Assembly (NCBI GenBank): GCA_023213395.1
Contig: CM041465.1
Coordinates: 200,329,741 to 200,393,740, forward strand
DNA from: Cycas panzhihuaensis
Lineage: Eukaryota; Cycadophyta
Length of the DNA stretch: 64,000 bases
Direction of reading: 5' to 3'
The position numbers were made by a program, and so were the translations under genes. Below are positions 40,329-52,698 of the stretch, piece by piece. Position 1 is the first letter of the stretch. Each line of letters opens with the position of its first letter. Under the pieces are notes generated by a model. The model saw only the letters and a program-made list of their open reading frames with translations. It searched no databases and was not told the DNA's origin.

Positions 40329-40583
40329 GGGTGGAGAGGGAGAAAAAATTAAATAACTCAATATATAATTATTCACATAAAGGAGATAGCATGTAGACTG
40401 GTGGAAAACCCCTTTTGGGGAAGAAAATCTACTTTAGAATAATAATATAATTATATTATTAGCGTGCATGTTACATCAACTTTTATGATGTTGCATTTTC
40501 TCTTTCTTTTACATAATGTGAGAGATGAATATATGTACATTAAACTGGGTAATGGCCAATTCAATGGTTTTTTAATAATAATT

Positions 40584-40620
<37 letters not shown>

Positions 40621-40719
40621 TGATGATAATGATAATAATAATAATAATAATAAATCTTAACTATATTATTATAAGATAATATTATACTTTTACATAAAGA
40701 GATAACTTTAATTCTAATA
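40329..40719 (-). repeat. 3' LTR of Copia element F
   Basis: 391 bp, about 50 bp longer than its partner because of the TAA array at 40573-40653. On the minus strand it starts TATTAGAATTAA, where the partner has TGTTAGAATTAA, so the conserved TG terminus has become TA. Confidence 0.9.
40573..40653. repeat. (TAA)n microsatellite inside the LTR
   Basis: TAA/TGA trinucleotides. The partner LTR has only a short AATAATAAT stretch at the same place (near 46480-46492), so the array grew after insertion. Confidence 0.95.
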
Positions 40720-41049
40720 TTACCTTTAATGTTATCTTTAATACAAAAATAAAAAAGATAAAGGATTTAGTATATTGTTCCCTTTTTTATGAAGATTTCA
40801 TTAACTTTTAGTAAATTGTGTAACTTGATAAACTTTTCTTCAGTTAGAAGTTTTTTTAGTATATCAACAACTTATAAATTTATAGGATAATAAGAAATAT
40901 TAATAGTATTATCATTAATAAGGTTTTAAATAAAATATTAATATAATTCAATATGTTAAGTTCAATAATGAGCCACAAGGTTAATGGCAATTACAATATC
41001 TCCTTGATTATCTACATGGATTTGAATAGAAGATGCAAAAGAAAAAAAA

Positions 41050-44000
41050 ATTAACTTCAATTAATAGTGACTTTATCCATAAAGATTATTTACTAGCATT
41101 GACTAATGCATAATATTCTACTTCAGTGGTAGATAAGACAAGAGATTACATCTTTTTACTTACCTAAGTGATAGGTGAAGAGTTAAGAAAGAAAACGTAC
41201 CTAACTATTGATTTTCAATCATTAGTGTCACCCATCTAATTAGAATCAGAATAACCTATTAAATAAAGATTAGAGTTTGAATATTTATAATTTAAGATAT
41301 AATTAAAAATACCTTGAAGATATAACAAGGTACATTTGGCTACCTTCTAGTGCAATTTATGTGGTTGTTACATATACCTATAACATAGAGTAACAACATA
41401 AGAAATATCCAAACAAGTATGGGTTATATAGATGAGACTACTAATAAGTTAATGATATAAGGTTGGACCATAAAAAGGTGTTTGACAAGTAACTAATAAT
41501 TTAACACCTGATTATGATAAGGTAGGAGCTAGTTTAGAATTTTCTATATTGAACCTTTTAATTAGATCAAATACATATTTTGGTTATGATATAGATATTA
41601 TTAAATTAAATTGATAAACTTGTAAGACTAAAAAATAATGGAGAATACCTAAGTTAATCATATTAAACTATTTCATAAGAATAGATTTTAGTTAGAAAAT
41701 GGTAGAAGGTAAGGATCTAGTGATAATGATATCTTTAACACATAAAATTAAAAGAGTGATATTATTATTTTCTCATCTAAAATAAAGATTAGGATCATTA
41801 ACACATTTAACATAACCATTTTTATTAAAATAATTATTTATTTTAGTATACCAAGCTTAAGTGGATTGTTTAAGACCATATAAAGACTTTTTAAGTCTGC
41901 AAATAAGATTAGAATTAGTGACAAAACATGGGGGTTAGGTTATATAGATTCCTTATTCAAGATCAATATTAAAAAAAGTACTTTTAACATCCATTTGATA
42001 GATTTTCTAATGAAATTTACTAGTAAAAAAATAATAATTTTAATAGTGTTTATTTTAGTGACTAGAGTAAAGGTTTCAGTGTAATCAATGCCATCTATTT
42101 GAGAAAATTATTTTAAGACTAGGCAAACTTTATGCTTTTTAATAGCACTTTCAACTTTATACTTTATATAGTAGACTCATTTATAGTCAACTAAATTATT
42201 TCCTAAAGGTAAAGGAATTAAGTCCCATATAAAATTTTTAAGAACAGCCTCATATTCAGCTTGTATGGCTTATTATTATATTAGATTTTGATGAGCTTAC
42301 TGAAATGCACTAGGATTAGTATTAAATATAACTTTGGCCATTGAGGTAAAGTTAGCTTATAGATTTTAAGATCTTATCTTTTTGGTATCTAATGGATTAT
42401 TAGTATTAGTTCTAATAGCTGAAAGAATTTTCTGAACCTATTTAGGTTATCTGCTACTTTGGGGCTAAGTAATAGAAGATGGTACTTTAGATTCATTTAA
42501 GTTAGTTAAAGTCTACTTTTAGACTTATGCTTCAAAATATTTCATAATTTCATTATCAACCTATTTTTTTTATGAATTAAATAAAGTATTGTTAGTTAAA
42601 GTTCCTAAATAAGAAGAGATACTTGGTTAGAATTAGTATTGGATAAAGACCCTTCTTCATCGAATTTGATATCATGCCTGATTAAAATAGTATATGTGAC
42701 TAGATCCAATAAATGATAAGCATTGATTTCTTTATTATTAACAACAAAAATAAACTTTAAACTTTTTTGTTCAAGTTTTTGTTATTTTTCTTTAGGAACA
42801 TGTGCCTAAGCAACACTACTAAAGACTTTTAGGTGTTTAACTAAAGTTTTATAACTAAACTATTTTTTATTTTGACATAATGTTATTTAATACTTTAGTA
42901 GGTAATCTATTTAAAAGATAATTAAAATAGTCTATAACTTCTACCAACATTTTAAATCTAAGCTTTTACCATGAAAAATACATCTAGTCATTTCAACTAG
43001 CATATGATTTTTGTATTCTACAACATTATTCTATTGAGAAGTATAAACAACTGAATATTGTAACCTAATCTATTCATTTTACAGAAAAGTGTAAACTCAT
43101 TAATTAAATATTTTTTAGCATTATCAAACCTAAAAATTTAAATTTTAAAATTAACTTGATTTTCAACTAAAGTTTTAAATTTCAACAAAGATATTAAAAT
43201 TTTCATTATATTTTTTCTACATATATACCCAAGATTTTCTAGAAAAGTCATTAATAAAAATTACAAAATATTTACTACTAGAATATGAAGGTACCTAAAA
43301 GGGACCATATATATTAGAGTGAACAAGTTCAAGCAAATATTTAGCTCAAAGCTTAGGTTGGTAAGGAAAAGGGTCTATGTTTTATTTACCTGAAATGCGG
43401 GCTTCATAAATACCATAAATTATAAAAAATGAAGGAAGACCATAAACCACACCATGTTGAGTTAGAAAATGTAGTTTTCCATAGCTTTTATAGTTAAAAT
43501 ATGCAGGCCATAAATAACTAGTGGGATTAGATTAAGTAATAAAGGAAGTGAATGATTTAGATTTTGTTGAATGCGTTAGGTCTATTAAACTATAAAGACC
43601 TATCTTGTGATTAATAGGTTTAGAAGTAATTCATTTAAACTTATTAAACGATTATTATATAATAAATATATCTATCTATAATTCAACCACTAAGTTTTTT
43701 TGGTAGATTTTATAGACAAACAACAAGTTATATAATAAAGTAGGAATATAACACACATTATTAATAGAGTTATTTTTTAGAGTAACATCACTTGTTCCTT
43801 CAACCTTAAGTTGGAAACCACTACTAAATGAGATTTCTCTTTAAAATTTATGCCTGAGTGATAGGTAGAAAGATACTCTTAATATCATGTCATATGATAG
43901 GAAACACTAGAATCAACTACCTAGGAAGGTGGTAGTGAGGTGGATGTTATAAAGGCCAAGGTAGAAGTGGTTAGAGAGTTAGGGGATCTTGATTATATCT

Positions 44001-44120
44001 CTTTTAAAGCTTTCCACACTTCAAAAGCTAACTTATTTTTGTATACATCTATAGTATATCCATTTTTATGATAATAGGCACAACTAATATTTTAATTATA
44101 ATGTTATTTAGAGATTGTTT
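41050..44120 (-). pseudogene. Copia element F: gag knuckle, protease, integrase, RT, RNase H
   Basis: In order on the minus strand: knuckle remnant near 44040-44090 (CAYYHKNGYTIDVY; three of four ligands changed to Tyr); protease VDSSVSYHMT near 43890-43915 (DSG changed to DSS); integrase near 43260-43320 (VHSNIYGPF with the first Asp read as Asn; VIFINDFS); integrase end NNVVEYKNHMLVEMTRCIF near 42970-43030; RT from about 42110 (KIYQMDVKSTFFNIDLE, PPCFVTNSN, CRLKKSLYGLKQ); the YVDD box reads CVKD near 41800; RNase H LSTTEVEYYALVNASK near 41090-41140. Every catalytic centre inspected is damaged. Confidence 0.85.
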
Positions 44121-45046
44121 TTTTGATATGTTTATTCTAGTGGTGAGTATATATTTTAATTTTTAAAGATTCCTGGATGTTTAAGATTTTGATTATTGTT
44201 ATAATTTGAAAGGAAACTTCTGTATGATTTTTGAGGTTTAGAATTATTATTGTGATTATTTTAATAATGATTTTAGTTTTTAAATTTATTATATAGTTTG
44301 GTATTAGAGAAAAGGGCTTAAAAAGGATCTTCCAAATTTATTATATGAACTTCCAAATTAATATGATATTTTATTAAACCATATATATATAATATAAAAA
44401 ATAATTATTATCACAACAATTCCATCTTCAAATTAAGTATTGTAAGATTAAATTAATAATTATAATATAATGGTGTAATGATTTGTAAATAGACTACAAA
44501 TATGTAATTTTAAATTAAGAAAGAAATGTGGAATTGTCCCTTTAAATACATTTACAATGGCTTAATTTTTAGAAGTACATTTGCAAAGATAAATGTTTAA
44601 AATATAAAGATATAAGCATACTACAATAATTATAATTTATTTGTAAGATTATTTAGTATATGAAATTATATTTATAGAAGTCACATTAATGTTAAATAAC
44701 TAAATGTATTTGTTAAAAGAAAGGGAGTATTTTAATCTAATTAATTCATGAATATTGATGTTTTAATCATCAAAAACTTTAAATAAATTATAATTACTAA
44801 GAAAATATAAAGAAATTTAATAAGTAATATCACATACCTGAAATTACCTTGTAGATGATTCACTACGTTGACTTTGAATTGAAATTATGTTCTTAAAACA
44901 ACTTCGAAATGGTTCAAATGACTAGTCAAGGGGCTATAAACATCAAAAAGAAATTAATTAAAATGAAATCTTTTTGTAAATGTAAAAAAATAACACTCCT
45001 TTTTATATAATGACAAAGTCTGCCACCAATATATATATATATATAG

Positions 45047-45091
<45 letters not shown>

Positions 45092-45354
45092 CGCATTAAC
45101 ATAAAGATTACCCTAAATAATTTAGGGTTTTGATAATAACCTTCAATTGTAGGGCTACAATAGTAATACTCTTTATGATATATCTATGGCTATATTACTC
45201 TTTGTGTATGATACATGATGGTCATGTAGCAAATTTTTCAGGTCGAGCATCTTTTGAGGGATCAACCTAGTGTTCTTTAATTCACTAAAAATAAATAGGA
45301 GCAATATTCTATAGAAATAATAGGAGCAAAAAATTATCTAGGTACCCAATAATA
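44121..45354. other. Unassigned internal part of element F
   Basis: AT-rich; the gag N-terminus is expected here but no motif is visible on the minus strand. It contains (AT)n at 45029-45045 and (AG)n at 45049-45089. A secondary insertion is possible. Confidence 0.4.
45029..45089. repeat. (AT)n/(AG)n microsatellite
   Basis: AT repeats at 45029-45045, then about 20 AG units at 45049-45089. Confidence 0.97.
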
Positions 45355-46050
45355 ATGTCAATGGTAGGGGGAACGGACTTGAACAGAGAGTTGTCAATGG
45401 AGCAACAAAACCATATAAGTGCCAAAATCTACTCCATGCTCAGAATCCCTAACCCCCAATCAAACATCAGCTTGTTATGTTATCTATTGGAATTATCCAA
45501 CAAATCTATAAGAGAATTGTAGGCCCAAGTCTATGATTCATAGTTGAAATTTCAATGGATAAATATCAAGCTACAAGAGATAAATGTCAAGTACACACAA
45601 GCTAAAGGGGAGGCTTTTCTAAATGCTAATGTATTAAGGCAAAATATAACAACACACAAAGAGTTCATATAAGAATATGAACTATTTAGGAGTGATAGAG
45701 ATATATTTGAAGAGGCAATAGTGGAGGCTATGAAATATAAGGCATTAGCAAAGAGTCATGCTATTAAAGTAGAAATATAAGAAAAAGTGGTACTACATCA
45801 CTTAGAGAAGTTGTTATAAATTTCCCCATAAAAAAGAAACTAAAGAAATTAGAATGATTATTTGGAAGAGTTGCTCTAACCCACTATTAGTAACAAATAA
45901 ATAAAGTTGTCATCAATAAGATTATCAAATTATGAGACGGCAACAGAAAACATGGCTAGTCCTTTAGCTAGGTAAGATTTTGCAAAGAATCCTTCTCTTA
46001 AAAAATCATAAGTTCCCAGATCTATACAACCTGTCATGCTGTAACCACAT
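45355..46050 (+). pseudogene. Decayed + strand frame antisense to Copia element F
   Basis: A single + frame runs from ATG at 45355 to about 46050 (about 230 codons) without a needed frameshift. It is open for the first 44 codons (MSMVGGTDLNRELSMEQQN...). The internal stops I read through 46050 are all TAA or TAG, never TGA. Composition is soluble and helix-prone (EAFLNANVLRQNITTHKEF, EYELFRSDRDIFEEAIVEAM, YKALAKSHAIKVE). It lies between the 5' LTR and the minus-strand coding region of F, opposite to F. I recognise no family. It may be an antisense frame of the element or a captured or inserted gene fragment. A coiled-coil structural protein is one guess. Confidence 0.5.
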
Positions 46051-46206
46051 CTTCACTAAGTCACGTAACCCAATGGATTTATCTATTTAACTCGATAATG
46101 ATCAATGTGATGTTGTAAATGGATCAATACCTTATAATATTCTTAATTACAAATACTTTAGGATGTAGTCATAGACCCCTTCTTAGTAGCCTCCTTCCAC
46201 AACCTT

Positions 46207-46218
46207 GCTCTGATACTA
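46207..46218 (-). other. Primer binding site of Copia element F
   Basis: On the minus strand TAGTATCAGAGC, one G-to-A change from the standard Copia TGGTATCAGAGC complementary to tRNA-iMet. It directly follows the 5' LTR. Confidence 0.85.
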
Positions 46219-46556
46219 TGGTGGAGAGGGAGGAAAATTAAATATCTCAATACACAATTATTCATATGAAGGAGATAACATATAAATAGTTGGGAAACCC
46301 CTTTAGAGGAAGAAAAACTACCTCAAAATAATAGTATAATTATATTATCAACATGCATATTACATCAACTTCTAAGATCTTACATTCCCTCTCTTTTCTT
46401 TACATAATGTGAAAGACAAATACATGTATGTTAAACTAGGTAACAACCCATTTAATGGATTTTTAATAATATCTTTAACAATAATAATAATTCTTAACTA
46501 TATTATTATAGGATAACATTGCAATTTTACATAAAGAGATAGCATTAATTCTAACA
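46219..46556 (-). repeat. 5' LTR of Copia element F
   Basis: 338 bp. On the minus strand it starts TGTTAGAATTAA at 46556 and ends CCTCTCCACCA at 46219. It pairs with 40329-40719. Confidence 0.9.
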
Positions 46557-46561
46557 CCACC

Positions 46562-47400
46562 TATGTTAGTCTATCACCTCCTATTCCTTCTCCTCCACCC
46601 TAAGGTAGAGGTGGGGTTCCACTTACTAGAACCCTCTCATTTGTATTAGTCTTGTTGTCAAACCAAGCATCATCACATCATAGGGATGAGGAAATAATTG
46701 GTTCCTCATCATCCTATTAAGCTAAGGACTCTAAGGGTTATCTGCAGCTACGTCTTACCTATCATGTACCCAATATCTCATATGCCATCTATTTATCATT
46801 AGATCCATGATGCTCAAAACCCCTAGTTACCTAATTGGCCTCATCAAGGGAATATGATTATAGAGAGAGCATATTAAGATAGATCCATAAGAGAATCCCC
46901 CTCACTCCTACTACCATATCTAAGTGGATTGTTTGTTATACTATTTATAATAATTGGTCTATTTGTGTACTTAACTCATACCATTAAATAATACTTACCC
47001 ACTAAGCTGATAGTACTAGTATCCCTTCTACCTCTCTTATCACCTCCATAGAGATATTATATGTCCCAAATTACCTTACCACTTTAGTCATATAAGCATT
47101 ACATATATGTTGGGCCTCCTTCTCTACCACTCAACTTAATTAGATTCTTAAACCCTACCATCTCATACCAAAGATCCTCCCAACATACCTCAAGGTAATC
47201 TTGATATCCTTGATCCCTTATACTTTAAACATTCACTCTTTAGAAACCCATAAATTGATGAAATCATCAAGTAACTTGTATTCTATGACTAGTTAGATGG
47301 AGTGACTAGACCTCACCAGTCTATGCTACCTCAATATATACTATTCCATAGCTATTAGTGCTACTAGGAAGGGCTCAATTACCCACCCTTCATTCTCTTA
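46562..47400 (-). pseudogene. Coding-like remnant split by Copia element F (left half of pair)
   Basis: Minus-strand continuation of 39400-40323 after removing element F. Peptides such as NAYMTKVVR, FGTYNISMEVIREVEGILVL and LLWIYLNMLSL are protein-like, with stops again mostly TAG/TAA. No family recognised. It could be a decayed transposase or a plant-mobile-domain-type protein; this is inference only. Confidence 0.25.
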
Positions 47401-47439
47401 AGTGTCTATCCTCACGATTAACAACTAGACATAAAAGAT

Positions 47440-47720
47440 AACTTAAAGTTAATCTTAAAATATGATGAATCTCTAATTCAAATAACTTATTTTTAGTTAA
47501 TTCTTATATGAAGTTAAAAATGTGATAAGATAGTTAAAAACATGATGAGCCAATTAAAAATATGATGAGCCAATTAAAAACATAAAAGTTTAGTTTAAAA
47601 TATAATAAACTATTTGAAAATATAATTTCACAAACTATATATTTGTGTTCTTATATTTTTTACTAGTATCTCATATTTTTAATGGGTAGTTCATATTTTT
47701 GGTAAAGTTTGCCTTATTTT
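47440..47720. repeat. Array of short AAAATATGATGA-type subrepeats in inverted halves
   Basis: The left half has about five spaced copies of AAAATATGATGAGCCAATT-like units, two of them adjacent and nearly identical at about 47538-47580. The right half (47650-47710) has the complementary CATATTTTT units. The arrangement resembles subterminal repeats of a small DNA transposon. Confidence 0.5.
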
Positions 47721-49934
47721 TTACTATTAAAAAAAAAAATTGTAGCCAATTTCTTCCTAGATAATAGATAGCCCTCTACATGTTAATCCCCTAATCATAA
47801 TAGTGTTGTCTAAATGTAATTAAGACCATTTAAATCCTCATAATGGTAATCTCAAGGCTAAAAATGGGCTTTGGGACTCCCACTCTCACATATGAAAACG
47901 AATCATAGGAAAATATATATTTATTATAAATATGCCCCCTTTCTTAATAAATGGGCCTTCTAAAGCCTTGTCCATTCTAATGCCTTCACCATACGATCAA
48001 CCTCGTTTCCATGCTCCACCATTTAATTAAGCTTTTATTTTGTATTATGGGGTTCCCCTTTTTCCATTTTCAAGCCCTTATTAATGAGATAATTATGTTG
48101 ATATAGACCTGAAATTAAGCCCATAGATGGATTTCACATAACTTATCTATGCCTATAGTTTATTAAATTTATTTTTATCCCACATCACAAATTTTATATC
48201 CTTTTTGACACTTAGGCCTCTTTTAATTTTCCAAATCTTTGTAGCACTGCTAATGAGGTTAAACTATAGTATACACACCTCTTAAAACAATTGTTAAAGA
48301 GGCTAAACTATGATAATCACTCCTTCGAAAAGCCCCTATTAATGAGATAAAACTATGGTGAATTATCTTATAGTAAGTTGGAACTTAATATATTACTACA
48401 TTATAGGCTTCCCCAAGCCATTCCTATTCTAATCTAATGGGATTTTATCACCATATTAATATACCAAGGATTCATCATCCAATTTTCCCTTTGCCTATAA
48501 CTTAGCAAATAGACCTAGGATGACCAAACTCAACTACACTTGGCCCAAAGGGTAGAATCATCATCATTTATCATCTTGATCTCTACCATTTGCAAGAGCT
48601 TTTGATGTTAATGGGGTAAATATTTCACTATGACTAGCTCCTTTTAGTTTGGTCAGGTTATCATCTTAGTTTATTTCCCTAAGTTTCTTGCTACTTAGAT
48701 TTGCATTCAATTAATCAATATGATTTAGTTAGTTTCTTAGTTATTAGTTTTGCTTTGGCTAATTATTTAATAAAGAAAGGTTTGGTTGGGTTTGTTAAGC
48801 ATTCATCATTTTGTATTATTTATGTGATTTAAATAATTATCAATTATATAACTAATACCTAGGTGTGATTGCGATTTTCTATCAGCTGATAATTGATCTA
48901 ATAATGCATTTTCATAATCTTGTCTAATATTATCCAAGAAGTTACTCCAAGTCTTATATGTTTGATTTCCATTGAAATGTTATCAAACTTATGCTATATT
49001 TTGTTTTAATTTTTACCACTATTTAAAGTTGTTTCTTCTTTATCCAACCTTCATTAAGATCGCCACTACTTAATTAGACTCAACAAATTCACTTTGTTAA
49101 AATTTATTTAAGTTTTCTAAATTTTTTGGCCTTTTAAGATTGTCACATTTTTGGTATTTCGAAAAACATAATAATACAAATAAAATGTGATAGTATCTGA
49201 CATTTTACGTTTTATTTATATTCTTGCATTTTATTTGTACTCTCACATTTTTAGTGTACTCTAGTATATTTTACTAGTATTCTCACAAAATTACTAGAAT
49301 AACATAGAAACCTCTATAATTTTAACTTGACTTTGGCCCAAATTTATAGAGTGGCATTGGCCCATCATCCTTAGCATATTCCCACTAACTTTACCTACCT
49401 CCATATAAGATGTTTTTGATAAAATTAAATAAAACCATGATTTTGGCCTTTCTACTTTTAAAGGAGAGGGAAATTAGTCCTAATAACCAACTTAGGATTA
49501 AGTCACATGAGCTACGCATATTGTATTTACATAACATGCAAAAGAGAATAAAGTGAAGAGATTGAATTTATCAGATCCCCAAAGTAAAATATGACTTCAT
49601 TAATCACATAACAATATTACAATACATCAACATTGAACCTCGTATTTACATCAATTTATAATTATAAGAGAGACTTTGAGAATATTAATAATTGATCATG
49701 CAAGGTGATATTTGACACCTTGTATGATCAACTCATGTTCACATTACAATGTGTTATGAGCACAATAGACCCCATATATTTAGTCTCATAACTTTGAGTC
49801 ATAACTTAACAAATTTATGAAACTAATACCCATACAATACACTAATATACTAACATAACTTTGATATTGCAAATATATATTATATTACAAAAGATCAATG
49901 TGAATTAATGAAATCAACATTAATTCTTATATAA
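47721..49934. other. Unassigned AT-rich DNA
   Basis: No supported gene. It contains a degenerate tandem repeat of about 45-50 bp at 48245-48370 (AATGAGGTTAAACTATAGTA-like, three copies). A second cluster of TCTCACATTTTT-type motifs at 49140-49310 is related to the array at 47440-47720. The last few hundred bases before 49935 are in the right place to be the 3' LTR of Copia fragment G. Confidence 0.45.
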
Positions 49935-49943
49935 CCCTCTTTT
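49935..49943 (-). other. Polypurine tract of Copia fragment G
   Basis: On the minus strand AAAAGAGGG directly follows the end of the RNase H frame and precedes AT-rich LTR-like DNA. It is typical of Copia elements. Confidence 0.6.
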
Positions 49944-52295
49944 AATGATGAGTTCATTAATTTTGATATTGAGGTGAAGTTGAAACCTTTCAAATTTATC
50001 ATGAGAAAGTGCCTTCGTAAAGATATGGTTGGCTTGTAGACCAAATTTATCTCACTATCCTAAACATGCTCCCTAATGAAGTGATGGTAAACCTCAATAT
50101 GCTTTGTCCTTATATGGAATACAAGATTCTTGGTTATTTTGAGAATACTTTGATTATCATTGAAGAGTAATACAACTTGTATTTGATTAATACTAAGCTC
50201 TTTAAGAATCCTCCTAAGCTAGATAACCTCAATAACTATACTAATAGCAGCTTGATACTCAACTTTAGTGGAAGATAAAAGTGACATTAGGTTGCTTTTT
50301 ATAGCTCTAGGAAATTGAGGAAGAACCCATGTTAAAACATTAGCTTGAGGTAGATCTATGACTATCTTTATATCTAACCCAATTAACATTTATGTAACCT
50401 ATTAATAAAGGATTATCTATATGATAATAATCAAGTTCAAACTAGAGAGCACCTTAAAGATATCTCAAAATTCTTATAGTTGCTTTCTACTGTGAAGTCT
50501 TGGGTTGAGTCATAAAACATGATTAGATCCTAACTACATATAAAATATTAGATTGAGTATGTGTGAGATAAATTAATTTCCCCACAAGTTATCTATACAA
50601 ATTAAGATCTACAAGTTTACCATGCTTATCAATGTCTAGTTTTAATCTAGTCTCTATAGGAGTTAACAATGCCTTACATTCCTCCATCTTAAAATTCTAA
50701 AGAATTTCTCTTGTATATTTAGGTTGTGAGAGGAAGATATGGCATAGTTGCTACCAAACTTCCATGCAAAGAAAGTAATAAAGCAACTCAAGGTCAGTTA
50801 TCTCAAAATTATTGTTTAATTCTCCTTAGAGGTATGTAATCAACTCATGGAATTACTAGTTATCAACAAATCATCAACATAAAGTATAACTAGAGTGATC
50901 AAATTATCATGGATTCTAATATATAAATTTAGATATAAAAATAAGCATATAGGTCCATGCTTTAAAATTACTTGTTAATTTTTACATGCCAAGCATGAGG
51001 TGATTACTTCAAGTCATAGAAAGCCTTTTTTAGCTTGCAAACTAGGTGTTATTTTCTATGAACAACATAGTTAAGAGGTTGATTTAAGTATATTTTCTCT
51101 TATAAATCAACATTCAAGAAGTCACTTTTATATCTATTTCATAAATAGGCCAACTAAATTGAATTGCTAAAGCTAAGACAAGCCTAATAGTGGTCATGTT
51201 AGCAACTAGTATAAATGTATCCTTATAAATAATACCCTTAATTTATTTGAAACCTTTAGCAACCAAACATGCTTAATGATATTAAATAGAGTTATTTTCA
51301 TAAAATTTTATTTTAAATATCCATTTTCAATCAATAAGTTTATTTCCTTCAAGTAGCTCAACTAGATCCCAAGTGTCATTTTGTAAAATAGAATCCATTT
51401 CCTTATTTATTATTATTTGCCACTTTTGATCTATAATAGCTTCTTCAAAACCGGTAGGTTCAAGATCTAATAACACTTATAGTATTAAGATAAAGTTAAT
51501 GGATGACCTATATTTAGATTTCCTCTTTGTTTATTGCGGTGATGATGGAGTAGAAGAGATCATCTACGGATATTATTTAAGGAGTTATTTTGAAGTGACC
51601 TCATTTTAAACATCTTTCATAGGACTTATGGATGTAGATGTTGAAGTAGAGGCAAGAGGTATAAACAAAGTAAGAGGAGTATATGATGTTAAAAGACATA
51701 ATTATTCTATAGGAACATTTTAAGGAGTAGGAGGTTCTATAAATTAATCATCAAAGAATGAAATCTAAGTGATATCCAAGTCCTAGTTCTCTTTTAAAAA
51801 GATGGCATCCCAAGATGTATACATTTGCTTAGTGGTAGGATTATGTAGTTTGTATGCTTTACAGCCAAGTCAGTAACCAATAAAAATATATTTCCTACTT
51901 TTATCATCTAATATTTTCCTTTGTTCTTTTTGCATAAACATGTATGTTGTGCAACCAAAAGTACACAAATGTAAGACCATAAACTTTTGTCTTGACTAGG
52001 CCTCCTTGAGAGTAATGTTCAATACTACCTTGGTTAAACTTCAGTTTATAAGGTAAATAGTTATATTAAGGGATTTAGTTTAGAATTGAAGTCCTAAATT
52101 CTTAGTGACAATCATGGATTTGCCTTTGCTAATTGAAGTGTAGTTTATTCTCTTAATAACTCCATTTTACTAAGGTATATAAGGGGAAAAAAACTATCAT
52201 TTAATGCCATTATCCTTGCAAAATTGGGTGAATACTCTCTATATATATTTACCTCCATCATCATAGCAAAAGATTTTAATTGGCCTTCTAGATTC
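49944..52295 (-). pseudogene. Copia fragment G: integrase end, RT, RNase H
   Basis: Minus-strand Copia polyprotein. Near the right end the integrase core FTQFCKDNGIK (about 52200) is followed by KYIFIGY-type and YTSWDAIFLKEN blocks (51780-51900) that link integrase to RT. RT remnants include KKAFYDLK near 51030 (normally KKSLYGLK) and INLSHTHSI near 50560. RNase H has SSTKVEYQAAI near 50265, and the domain ends with HIFTKALSHDKFERFQLHL near 50000. The frame is cut at 52295 by the LTR of element I, and its 5' part is not found on the far side. Confidence 0.8.
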
Positions 52296-52621
52296 TATTG
52301 GGTGTAATACCTAATTATATAATTATCCCTATTTATACTCTTTTTTAATTTATTTGTATTTTATATTTGAGGTCTCTTTATGTTGTGTGCCATATAGAAA
52401 TGTGTGCTAGCCTACAACATTGACCAATAAGGATTCTCTCATGAGTGGTGAGTTGTACTATAAGTATGCATATCATTCTTCATTCTAACTTGAGGTTTGA
52501 TTATTCTTCTATCTCTTTGTATTAATTTGCATATGTTTAGTGTCTCTTATGCCTTATTACTTTATCATTTACTCACCACATATTCATCATTTGTTATTCA
52601 ATATAAATTTATTTTCTAATA
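52296..52621 (+). repeat. Left LTR of element I
   Basis: About 326 bp starting TATTGGGTGTAATACC and followed by a primer site. Its first 110 bp match 62754-62866. The start TATTGGG is probably a decayed TGTTGGG. It is inserted in the integrase of Copia fragment G. Confidence 0.75.
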
Positions 52622-52698
52622 TGGTGTCATAGCTTCATCTTTATTTTTCAACATGGTATCAGAGCTATCATCTTAGTTTTCCAACATGGTATTAGAGC
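52622..52698 (+). other. Three tandem primer binding site-like sequences
   Basis: TGGTGTCATAGC at 52622, TGGTATCAGAGC at 52654 and TGGTATTAGAGC at 52685 are spaced about 31-32 bp apart, each preceded by a T-rich stretch ending in AACA or AATA. All three resemble the tRNA-iMet-complementary primer site; the middle one is exact. Confidence 0.7.

Larger units (their letters stand above)
40324..46561 (-). mobile_element. Complete Copia element F with target-site duplication
   Basis: A full Copia element transcribed leftward. The 5' LTR is 46219-46556 and the 3' LTR 40329-40719. The 5 bp target duplication CCACC is at 40324-40328 and 46557-46561. The primer site is at 46207-46218 on the minus strand (TAGTATCAGAGC). 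The LTRs differ mainly by a TAA-repeat expansion in the 3' LTR and by transitions. Internal domains on the minus strand run knuckle, protease, integrase, RT, RNase H. The gag N-terminus is not recognisable; in its place is an unexplained + strand frame. Confidence 0.9.

Noticed and set aside
40464-40679. Plus-strand 71-codon frame with Ile-rich tail
   Set aside because: It lies in the 3' LTR of element F and reads through the TAA array in another frame.
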